A stretch of 64,000 bases of DNA, from contig LR746273.1 in NCBI GenBank assembly GCA_902729315.2, positions 2,288,001-2,352,000 of the forward strand, in the 5' to 3' direction. A model generated the notes under the pieces. That model was not told where the DNA came from and did not search any database. It saw only the letters and a list, made by a program, of their open reading frames with translations. A program made the position numbers and the translations under genes. Below, in pieces: positions 48,400-60,203 of the stretch (position 1 is the stretch's first letter; every line of letters begins with the position of its first letter). Source of the DNA: Spirodela intermedia (lineage: Eukaryota; Streptophyta; Magnoliopsida; Alismatales; Araceae).

Positions 48400-48848
48400 C
48401 TTCTGGGCCGGATCTCTTAGCAAGCCCAAAGTCAACCTAGAACAGGCAATGGAGTAGATTGGAACCAGAAGAAAGACTGAGTCTCTGATTTGCATGAGCG
48501 AAAAATAAACTTTGAGCAAATAAAATAAATAAAAAAGCCTCGAAAAGAATCCCTTATCGAGAGCTACACAAGGCCGAATCCATCTTCCCATAGCGAAATC
48601 GTAGCGAGCCCAATCACAACCCCCCATCACTCACTGCCCCTCCTCCACCCATCACAAGAACAAGTCCAGACCTTTTCCAACGCCACAAAACTAGCTTTTT
48701 CTGGCCCGAGCTGAGGTTGAGATCATGGCCTTAATAAATCAATAAATTACTTTAATCGGAAATATGGGCAACAAAAAAGGGGTATGCATGAGCCGTTGGA
48801 TGCCCATGATAAACAAATAATTAAATGAATAAATGAATTTAAAATTCC
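47941..48848. other. Intergenic between convergent genes
   Basis: 3' regions of the NRS/ER (+) and sulfotransferase-like (-) genes. A GA microsatellite lies at about 48367-48396. No conserved frame is recognised. Confidence 0.5.
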
Positions 48849-50717
48849 CTACATCACATGGCGTCTTGATCTCCGGGGAGGCTGTGATGGGTTACCTCGG
48901 GGAGCTAGGAAGCCCTCATACTTCGTCCCTTTGAGCGCATCCCTGACTTCCTCCCAGTTTTCAATCTGCTCCGATAGAGGCTTCGTGTGGATCTTGACCT
49001 GGCGGCTGATCAGATCTCTTCGAGGAATCTCAAGAAAATCTAGAACGTCCATCAGCTTCTGCAGCGTGTATGGAACAAAAGAGTCAGCGTCAGGCTTTCA
49101 AAAAGGCAGGGGGCGTTCAAGGAGGTAAGTGGTCGAGATCGATCGCTTTAAGAGCAATTCACCGAGTGATTGTTGACGATGTCCTCGTAGTAAAGAATCA
49201 TGTGGCGAGTGCTCTTGAAGTATTCCACTGCTTCGGCCGCCATCTCTTCTGCCCGTCTGAGATCAGGTATCAATGAGCTCACATTAATCGTCGGCTTGTA
49301 GCTCGCCAGCACTTCAGCCTGAAAGAGGAAAGGAGAGAGAAAGATTGAGGGGAATCTCAAGGAGGTGGGTAGGCAGGGTTTCCGATCTTAATGGAAGACA
49401 GAGGAACGGCGACCTCTTCTTTCGAATGCACGTGTGATTTGTGCGTCCCATTGAGCGGCTTCACACTCTGATCATACGTGTTTGCAATAATGGAGATCAT
49501 CCTGTCCAAGAGATTTCTCCTCAGAAGGAATACTCCAGAAACTCCTCTTCGCTTGAAGTAGTCAACTACATCTTCGTGATATCTCAGCACGCCCTGTATT
49601 ACCCATCAGCAAGACATTAGTTCTACTGATTTAAGCTGTACGGAATGAGCACAAACACACATTGAGATACAAAGCATAAGCATGGGCTAGTAACCTTTGG
49701 AAATGCGAGGACATGGAACATATAGGCTGCTTCAGAATAACATGAGGTGGATATCATCATTATGGAAATGATGATTTCATCCATTGAAAGATGCGCATGC
49801 ATAAGATGCCATGTTATGTCATACAAACACTTCTTATCGGTTGTTGAAGTGTTAGGAGAATGCTGATTGGCTAATGTGTGCCAAATGAGATGCAAACTAC
49901 TGCGATATGGACTCAGAAAAGTATCCCCATTGAAGAATGGGTATTAACATTTGTGATGTATTTGGCCAACATGCTGTAACCATGAGAGGTCGCTTGAATT
50001 CCCATTAAATCTGTTAGGAGGGCAAAACCATGAGTATTGGAAGCTCACGTACTGTCAAAAAGCCTTCAAGAACTTGACAAAAGATGGGATATATTTCCTA
50101 AAGAGAATATCCAGCATGAGGCACAGTACCATATATCTTTCTTACCTGGTTGAACATCCACTTGAAACCAACTGCAGCTGAACATTCATTTTTAGAAGCA
50201 CTGCTAAACCAGTCCAGGTTGTACACCTTATCTAGGGTGCTCAAGATAGATGAGACGTTACTCCGTCTCTGTTTCACTGAAAATATCTCCCCATTAGAGC
50301 TAACATTGAGGTGGCTGTTCAATAAAGTTTCAAACCATCCACTTCCAGACCTCTGCATGGACAGAATTGCAAAGAAATGGACAGGATTGCATGCGCACTC
50401 GGCCCTGTTGAGATATCAATTGATATTAGCGACGAAGACAAAAGAGAGACATCAAAGGTTGAAGATAGTGTTCGGCACCTGCTATAACTCGTTGGTCTCG
50501 GATAATGTGACCTGTTTCCAGGCCGAGCACCTGACGTTAGACACTCTTCAACGCCCAGGTTCATCCCCCGTATAGGCTTACTGTATACAATGGGGTTGTA
50601 CGCCGCCATTTGTTTCAGACAGATAAACCAAACATAAACCCCAAGTAACGTCACAGAAGCAAGTGCAACAAACCCCATCATAACAGAGAAACCTTTTGTG
50701 GTCCTCATGCCAAACAT
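48849..50717 (-). CDS. Membrane-anchored sulfotransferase-like protein (P-loop NTPase superfamily)
   Basis: Five exons on the - strand: 50479-50717, 50146-50404, 49414-49593, 49163-49318 and 48849-49058; 1044 nt, 347 residues, phases consistent. A hydrophobic segment at about residues 10-34 predicts a type II membrane anchor. The PAPS 5'-phosphate-binding-like loop MQRSGSGWFETLLNSH starts at residue 96. A 3'-phosphate-binding-like LLRRNLLDRMISI lies in exon 3. YYEDIVNNHS, then LDFLEIPRRDL, are also typical of sulfotransferase folds. This matches the plant family annotated as P-loop NTPase/sulfotransferase (Arabidopsis At2g15730 relatives); the substrate is unknown to me. The start at 50717 is chosen because it puts a short tail before the membrane segment. 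Two upstream exons (51582-51651 and 51841-51888) join in frame and would give 392 residues. Confidence 0.85.
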
Positions 50718-50734
50718 GTCCTGAGAGCAAGCAT

Positions 50735-51798
50735 CTGCAGTCAGGAAAATGGAGAAATATCCCGCTATAGCGTGATGCAATCTCAATGATCAGTTGATAG
50801 CTTCAGAAGTTATTCCATGTTTAAAGTGCTTATCACCGTCAAAAGCAGACTATTTGGGTGAATCTGTATGCCTAATGCCTCTTCTATTTTATCTTTTGAA
50901 TGCATAAGACAACTCGATTAGTATTAAGCAAAGAGACCAGCAGGACACATGAATATCGCAGTTCACCGCTCCTCATCATTTCAGCTGCAGGTTAGTGAGA
51001 ATGCAACTTGCACTTCCTCATGCGAATTTTGTGACTGACAGACATGAAGTCTGCTTCATGCTACTCATGTTAATAATCTCAAAAGTATTATTGTTTGAAT
51101 CATTTATAAAATGTATAATCTATATAAGCTGTTGTTTACATGAATTCCCAAGTCTTAACATTTTATAGCCGTTAGTCGCTTGGACCTTGAAATGTACATG
51201 ACAAGTGAATGTAGCTTCAGGGGCTATGGATAAAAACAAAATTTCAAGGGACAATGATAATCTTAAAGACCACGGGACAAAAGCTTTATGATAATCTGTT
51301 AGGACATATAACTCTTGAAAACTGAATCAATTATTTTTTGGATTCACGTTAGTTATTCCACAGTGCAAATAAACATTCCAGCAAGTTCCCAATGAAAGAA
51401 ATAATACTAACCTTCTCTGTTTCCAAACGGCCCTCAAGATAAGATGAGAAAAATTCTAAGTAGTCACAGTGCTCCCAAGAACATCTTCAAGTCAGCAAAG
51501 ACATGCACGCAATAGTTAAATAAGAAAATTTGCAAAACGATGAAAAGAGAATGGAAAGAAAGAACTGTTACAGAATCTAACCATCTCCATGGACAAGGGC
51601 GAACGATCCATTGAAGCCCCCAGACAGATACGGATTCACCAGCAGATCAATCTGCAAAAGACATCAGCAGAAGGAATACAGCATTTTCCCTTCAGTGATG
51701 AGTATGCCACCAAGTCTATACCGTCAAAACAAACAGAAACACGGTTTCGCACTGACTTGACGGACAAGTCAATCATTTCAATCCGCCCCCCCCCCCCC

Positions 51799-51834
<36 letters not shown>

Positions 51835-51888
51835 CCTTACCTGGAAGAAAAGGTAATGATAAGTTGTCCCATCCAAATCTCTCTTCAT
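50735..51888 (-). other. Upstream exon candidates of the sulfotransferase-like gene
   Basis: Splice-like sites define 51841-51888 (CAG|GTAAGG donor) and 51582-51651 (TTGCAG acceptor, GATG|GTTAGA donor), leading to the acceptor at 50735. Reading phases agree from an ATG at 51886-51888. They may equally be 5' UTR exons. The intron between them holds a C14 run (51786-51799) and a CT tract (51802-51830). Confidence 0.45.
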
Positions 51889-53689
51889 CGTCACCAATGC
51901 CGGCTAGACTGTTACAGATTATGGGAAATGGTGAGTTCAGAGATGACTAACCACATCATAGTGTTAATGCCAGAAACTATAAAAACAACGACTATGTATC
52001 TCTTTGTCCTTTTACGAACAAATCAAAACATTGTTCAGAAACCATGTATAAGACGCTGTATTCTCTTTATCAACAACCACGAACACCAGAGCACGTTCCA
52101 TTGCCAGGATTTTCCACGCTAAAAAACCTTCTTGATAAATCGAAAATCCTTGAGTGCAATAGACAGTAACACATGCACTTAATTTAGTGTTCCCATAGAA
52201 TGTAAAATATGAACGTGCAACTCTTCTTAATCATCATAACTTTTGAAAGCCACTTCATGAGACTTTTTCGTATCTTTTGTGTGAAATCTTTCTTGTATCT
52301 CTTTCAGGGTAATAGTGACGAATTGCGAGCACTATCATCTCGCAAATAAAAGATGAACAAGATTTTCCATGGTTTGTTTTCTTTCCAACTTCACAATGGC
52401 ACGTTGGACGCTGGAAATGAGATATTTTTCCACTCTTTTGATCTGGTCAGATGGACAAGGGCACCTCAAATGGTCAGTCAAAAAAAAATCGTGAGGAATT
52501 CAAATTCTTTTTTAATCATCGAAGTTTGGTTTTCCGTATAAATCATCATAATTAAATGGCGATATAACATTGTCTATACATACAGTCATCACCCTACATA
52601 TCGATTTTTTCCTCATCTGATCAACATTATCCGCATTAGATGGTCAAAATAAAACTTTATAAACTATCCAATGATATCTCACATTTAGACTCTTTAAAAG
52701 CGCAATGCTCAGAACGATCAGAGCCACCATCACCAACGTCTCCACAACACTCTTCATCTTCCTCCTAATAGGTATGTTCATTTCATGTCAATAAAGTCAC
52801 GAGTTCTGAGAAATTCTATGAAAGAGGAATCGTAGTATCCTCCACCGTGCCTCATATTTGACGATGTGCAATTTTAAGATGTATTTTCTGCAATTAGGCC
52901 GTTGAGTATGATGGACAAAACCGAGGCCGTTGACTAATCCAGAATTCATGAATATTTTATTTTTTTACCTGGCCCGTTTTTAACAGAAAGCACAATCAAT
53001 GGTTTCGTCGCCTTCAGCAAGCGTTCTTCTATATATCCTAGCATTATTACGTTCACGTAAAATCATTCTGTCTGTTGCATCATTGCACGACAGTCTTACA
53101 TAAGACTTGATTAGATCATGATGCGTCTAATGATTTATGGTCAGTTTAATCTCAACAAGTTCACTATCTATAGAAACACCAATGCATAAATATTCCCACG
53201 ACATTTCTCGTGCTCATCCTCATCCACGGACATATTCGCATCATAAAAAAGTAATTCTATCCGGCGTCTGCAGCCATTCGGTAACAACTTATAAAGACAC
53301 CGATTACATATTGACAACTTATCGCACCTCAAATATTCCTCTGCTTTGCCGGTAGACTGGCGACGCTGCTCGGCACACTCTTGCAGAGAGGGTCATGAGA
53401 AGAGGAGCCGCTCGATACATACGTTCAGAGGGGCCAATGAAGAGAGGTGACGCTCGACTGACTCTCGCATGGGGAGCACACGGAGGGAGCAAGAGAGGGG
53501 GTGGAGGGAAGGAAGCAATGGGGACCAAGGAAGAGATGGGTAGGCCGACTCGACGTGGTAAGGAATCTCCGGCGGCTCAGAAAGGGGCGGAGGAGGGGTT
53601 TGATCTGGAGCTGGCGATGGAGGGGACTGCTCTCGATCCGAAGTTCCCGCCGAGCAAGAAGGGCTCGACAGTAGTTACGGTGGAGAAAT

Positions 53690-53722
<33 letters not shown>

Positions 53723-53860
53723 AGTTTGCGACCTGGTCGGAAATCGCCGTTAGAGAGAGAGATAGTTTGACGACCCCTCGGAACTCACCGTTAGAGAGAG
53801 AGAGAGAGAGAGAGAGGAGGTTGACGACGGGTCGGAAGTCGCCGTTAGAGAGGGCTAACT
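53690..53860 (+). repeat. Three degenerate tandem units ending in GCCGTTAGAGAGAG
   Basis: Three units of roughly 50-75 bp each share GACC/GACG, TCGGAA(A/G)TCGCCGTTAGAGAG (the second has TCGGAACTCACCGTTAGAGAG) and a GA tract of variable length (about 53692-53717, 53755-53761 and 53793-53815). They lie upstream of the PGAP3-like gene. Confidence 0.8.
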
Positions 53861-53882
53861 AGCAGGCCGGGACTAACCACAA

Positions 53883-53909
53883 GGCCCAATAATGGCCCGT
53901 TGACGTCAA
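53883..53909. promoter_or_regulatory. GGCCCA elements beside a perfect TTGACGTCAA palindrome
   Basis: GGCCCAAT at 53883, GGCCC at 53894 and the 10-bp palindrome TTGACGTCAA (53900-53909) lie within 27 bases, about 450 bp before the PGAP3-like ATG. GGCCCA resembles plant site II elements and TGACGTCA is the classic bZIP (TGA-type) core. Function is inferred from motif only. Confidence 0.4.
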
Positions 53910-54350
53910 GAGTCGTTGGTAGCGGCGGTGCACATACCGCCTGTTAGATCCGAATCCGGCGGGTCGAGTGATGCCAAACGGTCTTTCCTGTTGGGTGGAG
54001 ACAGGGAGGGAGAGAAGTGAACGGTCAGGTGCGGCAGAGCGAGCTACGAAGGTAGGAGGAAGGAAAGAAACCTGAGTTTGCGGGAGTTCGTCGATTTGTT
54101 CTTCCTGTCTAGGTTTGAGATTTAACGGTAGAGGGGATCGCTGGTTTTCTCTCCGTTTCTCACAAGCTGTTTGTTTTCGTTTTTCTTTTCTTCCTGACGT
54201 GAATTCCTCTCTACGCAGCAGATCTGCCCCAAGGCGGGAGGCGGCGACTGGAGGTTGCTCTTATCGGAAGCTGTTGATATGGTCGTGATCGGTTTTCCTT
54301 AGAGAAGCTGATTCTGCGCCTTCTCTTGATTTATCTCCTTTTTCGGTCAG

Positions 54351-57300
54351 ATGTCGCCCACAGGGGCAGCTCGGTGCCTTGTTTTCCTCGCGGGGTTGGG
54401 ATTCCTCGTTGGACTCCTTGACGCCAGCGCCGGTGATGTCGATCCGCTGTACAGGTGAAAATTCGCCTTTTCCTTGTTTTTCTTTGTTGTTCTGTCTTCC
54501 AATTATCCACCGTTGTTCTCTTTCGGTTAGTTTACGGGATTAGGATGCAAATGTGTCTTCTCTCTGAAGAATCACGCGGGACTTGCTGTCCAAAATGTGT
54601 TGCAAGAAATTAATTTCTGGGGGAGAGAACCTCTCATATTTTATTTTGAAGTTTAGTTCACAACATGTGATAAGTTCTTCACTGTCATATGTTAGGAACT
54701 TCATTCATTTTCTTTTACTATAGGATTCAACTAGGATGCGCTGTTTCCATATTTTACTTGAAAAATTCAGTAGTATATGGCGGTTTATTTCGAGTATGAT
54801 CTGGAGACCGTCCATAAAATGAAATCAAGAAATCTTAAAATAATTTCATTTAAAGTCGGAGATTTATTTGGATTTTTTTCATTTTTGTGTGTTATCCATG
54901 GAACAAATGGAAAATGCAGCTAGATCTACAATGGAATCCTATTTTGACTTTCATTCTGAAAGTAAGAGATCTTTGAACCCTAAGAGTAACTTCATAAGAT
55001 TCTATTTTTATTTCCCTTCTATCCATCGAGACGGTGTGGAACCCAAGAACTTTTTCATCAATATCCATGTAGCAGATTGACTGGTCTTAAATCTTAACAT
55101 TTGTCGACCCTCTCCTTTAGAATGAGAACATAGTTTTTATGAAATGCTTGACCGTGAGTAGTTATTATTTGACTTCTGTGACATACGAACTAGGAGTGCC
55201 AACTGGTCCAACTTTTTCCTGCCCCTTGCGTTGCCTAGCCTGAGGCTTGACATCTTTTCCCGAGGCCTAGAACCAGCCCAATCCCAAAGAGGAAGCTCGG
55301 AAAATGGCACCTATGCTAGACCCCTATGAAGTCCAGGCAGTTGAAGAATTCTTCTTTTTTTCTGTTCTTGCGTGGCTGATAAGCTGCTGTAAAGGCACAT
55401 CTGATGCCACTTCCAATGTAATGAAATTAACTGTGTAGCTGAAAGTAGCTTTATTAGCAGCATCATCAGTGGTAAAGTTTTCATTTGATACTATTATTTT
55501 CCCCACAGTAATGGCCAGCCCCTGTGATATACGTCATTCATTGAGAAGACCTTACTATTTTGTTGAATCTAATCCTATCCTGTGTTGCATTATTTTTTAT
55601 CACTTATATTATCATTTTTCTAACCTTCCCACCTCTTCCTGGGTTTTTTTTTCCCTCTGTCTATGTGCTAGAATAAATATGTTTCTACTGATAGGATAAA
55701 TGTTTCTACTACTTATATTTATCACTTGTATTTTTCTACTGCTCATGTTGGAAAATATGTTAGGTCATATATTATTTATCTTTAGAATAAATAATAATTC
55801 TATCCCTTTCTCTCATCTTCTCGGTCCTGTGTCAGGCAATACAGCTGACAACTGGGTAGCACCGTACAGTTAAAATTAGTCACTCCCAGGATTAAATCCC
55901 TTCAAAACCGTACTGCATAATGCTTTACCAACCGTGGGATTGACTTCGATTGCCGCAAGGGGATGTTATCCATGTTCTGCTTGCATGAACCAGCTGTTTC
56001 AATAGACACTCGTCTCCTGTCTGCGGACTGAATCTGAATAAGCCATCTTTAAGCTCTATGAGGATTGGGGAAGGCCTTTCTGGTCCATTACCACAAGGAA
56101 TGGCCGGCACTCTATATTTATCTAACCACCTTCCTTTTGTCACATTTCTCTTTTGCTAATACCTTAGATGGTCACCCAGATAGTTCCTATGACTCTTGAA
56201 ATCCCCAAACCCTTTTGAAACAGTTCTTTTCTAAATTTTCTCTTGAATCCCCTTCAGCATTTTGAAACTTTGGAAAGCTTTTTTGTGATATCTAGTGCTA
56301 CCAATATCTTCCTAGGATCTTCTTTGAAAGAAGTTTTTCTGGATTTCTGCTTTCTGGTATACCTATGAAACTTAAAACGTCTGATCCACTCTTCCTTGCA
56401 CTGCACCCTGCTATTCAGACTTTCCACTCGTATTCCTTCCGATGTTCCTTTGACTATGCTCGTCTCATCAGTATTTCTGGTCCCAAGTGGCCAAATATGA
56501 CCCAGAGAAGAACATTCCTGTTCCTTCAACTCCCATGTTTCATTGTGGGAGAAGCTGAAAGGGATTCTGGTTGCATTAAACCTGGAAAACATCCCTTATT
56601 TTTTCTTGTAAGGATCGTTTTGGGGATCTGTTGTGCATTTACCTCTTGCATTATTTACCATGATTCTTTTGCATAGAAAATATTCTATGCAAATTTTACA
56701 GTTACGCTTCAAAAATCTCCTCGTTCCATAGATGGAGAGGGAACACTTGTTAAGCAATGCCACCCGACAGATGCACCTTGTAGTGGCATGTTCTGGCATC
56801 CAAGGGTAGAGAGTATGCACCTCTCAATCTATTTGCATGGAGTCCAGAGAAAAATCTTCCTTTTAACTTGGAATAGGCGACAATACTGGTTAAGACCCAT
56901 TCCAGGTCCTTTTGGTTGTCCACCCTCAATTTCCTTATTTCCCATCTTCATTGCCAATTTATTCTTATTTTCCGGTTTCTCTTAGATTGTTTCGATCGCG
57001 TATTCTTCTTCCCTCTTTATTGCTGGAATCGTCTGGAACCGTGGTTAGAGAACACAGACAATCTTCAGTTGGACTGCCTGATTCAGATCAGAATCAATGG
57101 TCAATCCGATATTAATGGAACTCCCATTTCCCATGCAAAATTTTAAGCAGAAATTCCAGTCAGTGGAATATTCTGGCTATCTCCATGGATTGGTTGTTTA
57201 AGTCAAACCAAGCCTTTTAAAAGTTTGGTTGTCCTCTCTTATGGGTATATGAAGTGGCGCTGTAAAGATGTCCATCGAAAAATTGTAACTCTAACTGACT

Positions 57301-59913
57301 AATTCCTTGACATGATTGATTTGGTCAATCCAATACGCATTGGATTGGGCCTGGGCATATCTGGTTTCGGACTATAAAACTTATGTGCCATCGTTAACTT
57401 TTTATCTCGAATCTTGGACAATTCCAGAATAGGCTTCAATCACATTTTTTCCCTTTTTCTTCATGTGCTGATTTCCTTCTATATTCTGTTTGTAATTTAG
57501 CATTCAACTCCAACATCATCAACTTGTATGTCCCATACTTCTCATAAGTCGCACCATCAACTTTAACTTCATTTCTGCCGTCCAATGCCCAATGGCTCTT
57601 TTCCAAGCGCACTACACGTTGCTCTCTCTCTCTCTCTCTCTGTGCCACACACACACACACACACACACACATAGGAATTACTCTGCTTAGATCCGAAGTA
57701 TTTTTCCGGGGCCTGCTTCTTCAAGTATTTTTCCGTCTTCATACCTAACTCTTTCCATTCCCATTAAATTCTTTTTTCTTTTGGAACTCTAGCACTTTCC
57801 TCAGCTTGTACAGAGTAAAAGAAAAGTTTTTTTTCTTTTCTTGGGTAAAAGAAAGTCTACCTAAAGCTTTCTTCATCTCATTGACTGTCCACTTCGCAAC
57901 CATTCTTCAGTTTAAAGGATGTTGATGTTTATCCATGTTGATATTGATCTTTCTTACATTTTTAGCAGTAAAACGATGGTTAAAGGCGTACACTTCTAGA
58001 TTGCACGATCACTTAGCGTGGCTATTTTCTAATTTTGTTCTCTGTCAGAGCAGAGAATTCAAACTTTCTCAAAATTTGTTTGTCGGTGGATCTTAACATC
58101 CATGTATTAAGACAGCGACCTCTTTGCTTTAACCTCTGTAGATGTGCATAACCTAAGATAATGGTGTATGTGGCCTATTCTGACTTTGTGTGTGCTTTCT
58201 GATCATGATGCCAGGAGTTGTGTGGAAGAATGCGAAAAAAGTGGTCGAATTGGTGACCTCACATTTCGACACTGTTATTTTTCTTCGGATGGTTTTCCTT
58301 CTGATGGGTCCTGGTACATGCAAGAACCACTATACATACGTTGGAAACAACACAATTGCAAGAGCGACTGCCGGTACCACTGCATGATGCATAGAGAGGA
58401 CGAGAGGAAAGTTCTCAGCCTGGAACCCGTGAAATATCATGGCAAATGGCCCTTTATACGTGTATCTGTCTTCCAGGTTTGCCTCTCATTGCTGACTGAA
58501 ATCGCTGTTTGAGACATTTCCCATTTGTTCATCTGTCCACCATCCCTCCTGTGAGCATACACCCCACCCCCCCAACCCCCCTAAAAAAAATTCCTGTGTG
58601 CACCCTCTATCGTTTTCTCTATCACTTGACTTATAGTGGTTTCTGGAAACACCGTACTCTTCCTGAAATGGGCATTGCTGTGGCCTACCTATCCGTGGAA
58701 TGAAGGATGCCCATATTTCGGTCTTGCCACTGCTTCTACCCTGCTTATTTTTTTTTTTTCTTAATGAAATTTCTTGTCACCATTGTCCAGGAGCCTGTTT
58801 CGGCAATACTCTCTGCACTCAATCTGATAATGCAGTTCAATGGCTGGCTGTCCTTTTTCCTCCTTGTGAACTACAAGCTACCTATGAGTCAGAGTAAGAG
58901 ATCCTACTATGAGTATAGCGGTTTATGGCATATCTATGGGCTTCTTGCCATGAATGCATGGTTCTGGAGTGCTATTTTCCATAGTCGGTAAAACAACTTA
59001 TTTTCCTTGCATGAATTATAATTGGAATCCTTTGATTTTTAGAGAAGCTGTAATTCATCTCTCATTGTGGTATTTCTTTTTTTTTTTTCAACCGGTCTCT
59101 GCAGAGACATCGATCTGACCGAGAAGCTAGATTACTCTGCCGCAGTAGCCCTGCTGGGGTTCTCCCTGGTGCTGTGTATCCTTCGGACATTCAGTGTGAG
59201 AGATGAAGCCTCCAGGGTCATGGTCGCTGCACCTCTGCTGGCTTTTGTCACGACCCACATTCTGTACCTGAACTTCTATGACTTCGACTACGGTATTCTC
59301 TAAAACTGCCTCTTCCCCGCATTCTTCTCCACCTAGTGATTCATCATTTCACCCGTCTCCATTTGCCCATGACGTTTCTTGTGTCATCTTTTCTTCGCTG
59401 GAAATTCATCCTTCTTTTAAAAGACGTTTCTTGTGCCCATATTCCTCTTGGTTTATTTATAGCTCGATAGGAAAAACCCCCTACCTTCCATTATTTTGGG
59501 TTCCATTTAGATGTTACCTGGCTTCTCAACCATCGACAGGGAAAATCTAAAGCCCGGTTCTTCATATGTTCTTGAGCTTTTCTTTTTCTATGATTATTAG
59601 TTCATACTCCGCTGCGGTCTTTGCAGGGCTAAACATGAAAGTGTGCGTGGGAATGGGCGTGACCCAGATCCTCCTGTGGGCGGTGTGGGCCGGAGCAACC
59701 CGCCACCCCTCTCGGTTCAAGCTGTGGGCGGTCGTCCTTGGCGGCGGCCTTGCGATGCTGCTGGAGATCTACGACTTCCCCCCCTACAAGGGCTACGTCG
59801 ACGCCCACGCCCTCTGGCACGCCACGACGGTCCCCCTCACCCATCTCTGGTGGGGCTTCGCCAAGGACGATGCGGAGTTCCGCATCTCCAGCCTCTTGAA
59901 GAAGGCTAAGTAG
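54351..59913 (+). CDS. Per1-like/PGAP3 family protein (GPI-anchor lipid remodelling)
   Basis: Five exons: 54351-54454, 58215-58476, 58791-58987, 59105-59292 and 59627-59913; 1038 nt, 345 residues, all GT-AG and in phase. An N-terminal signal peptide (CLVFLAGLGFLVGLLDASA) precedes a Cys-rich lumenal part (SCVEECEKSG, RHCYF, HNCKSDCRYHCMMHREDER). Several hydrophobic segments follow, with YYEYSGLWHIYGLLAMNAWF, HSRDIDLTEKLDYSAA and the C-terminal DAHALWHATTVPLTHLWWGF. These Asp/His motifs are conserved in Per1/PGAP3 hydrolases of the CREST superfamily, which remove a fatty acid from GPI anchors in the ER or Golgi. Intron 1 is 3.8 kb. The last exon is much more GC-rich than the middle ones. Confidence 0.93.
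54455..58214 (+). other. Long first intron of the PGAP3-like gene
   Basis: 3.76 kb, AT-rich, with many short open frames but no TE domain that I can name. A CT run (about 57622-57641) and a CA run (about 57646-57671) lie side by side. Diverged mobile-element sequence is possible but not shown. Confidence 0.6.
57622..57671. repeat. Compound CT/CA microsatellite
   Basis: A CT dinucleotide run followed within 5 bases by a CA dinucleotide run, in the PGAP3-like intron 1. Confidence 0.93.
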
Positions 59914-60203
59914 CCACCGGCTGGAACCCTGCTAGCTCATGCCCGCCCCCTTCTTTTGAAAAATGATTCATGTTTCCGGGTTCGCTTTTTTTCATGGACG
60001 GCCTGCGGACGTACTCTCCTGCGTTGGGTGGTCCTCTCCAGAATTGGCCGCTCTTCTTTGGGCGAGTCCCTCCTGGTTATTGTGGATCTCCTGTTGCAGA
60101 AGCTCTTCTTAGTTACTCGTCTTCTTCTTCTGGTTCTTCATGTGGTGGGCGTGCGAGTCCGACGGTTTTACTCTGTTGCGAGTCTCCTCCCATCCATCAT
60201 CCA

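Larger units (their letters stand above)
51889..54350. other. Long divergent intergenic region
   Basis: About 2.4 kb, AT-rich up to 53.3 kb, then GC- and purine-rich. It must hold the promoters of the sulfotransferase-like (-) and PGAP3-like (+) genes. A 98-codon frame at 53395-53691 has no recognisable domain. Confidence 0.45.

Noticed and set aside
56254-56592. 112-codon - strand frame in PGAP3 intron 1
   Set aside because: A LINE or other TE origin was considered, but no domain motif was convincing.
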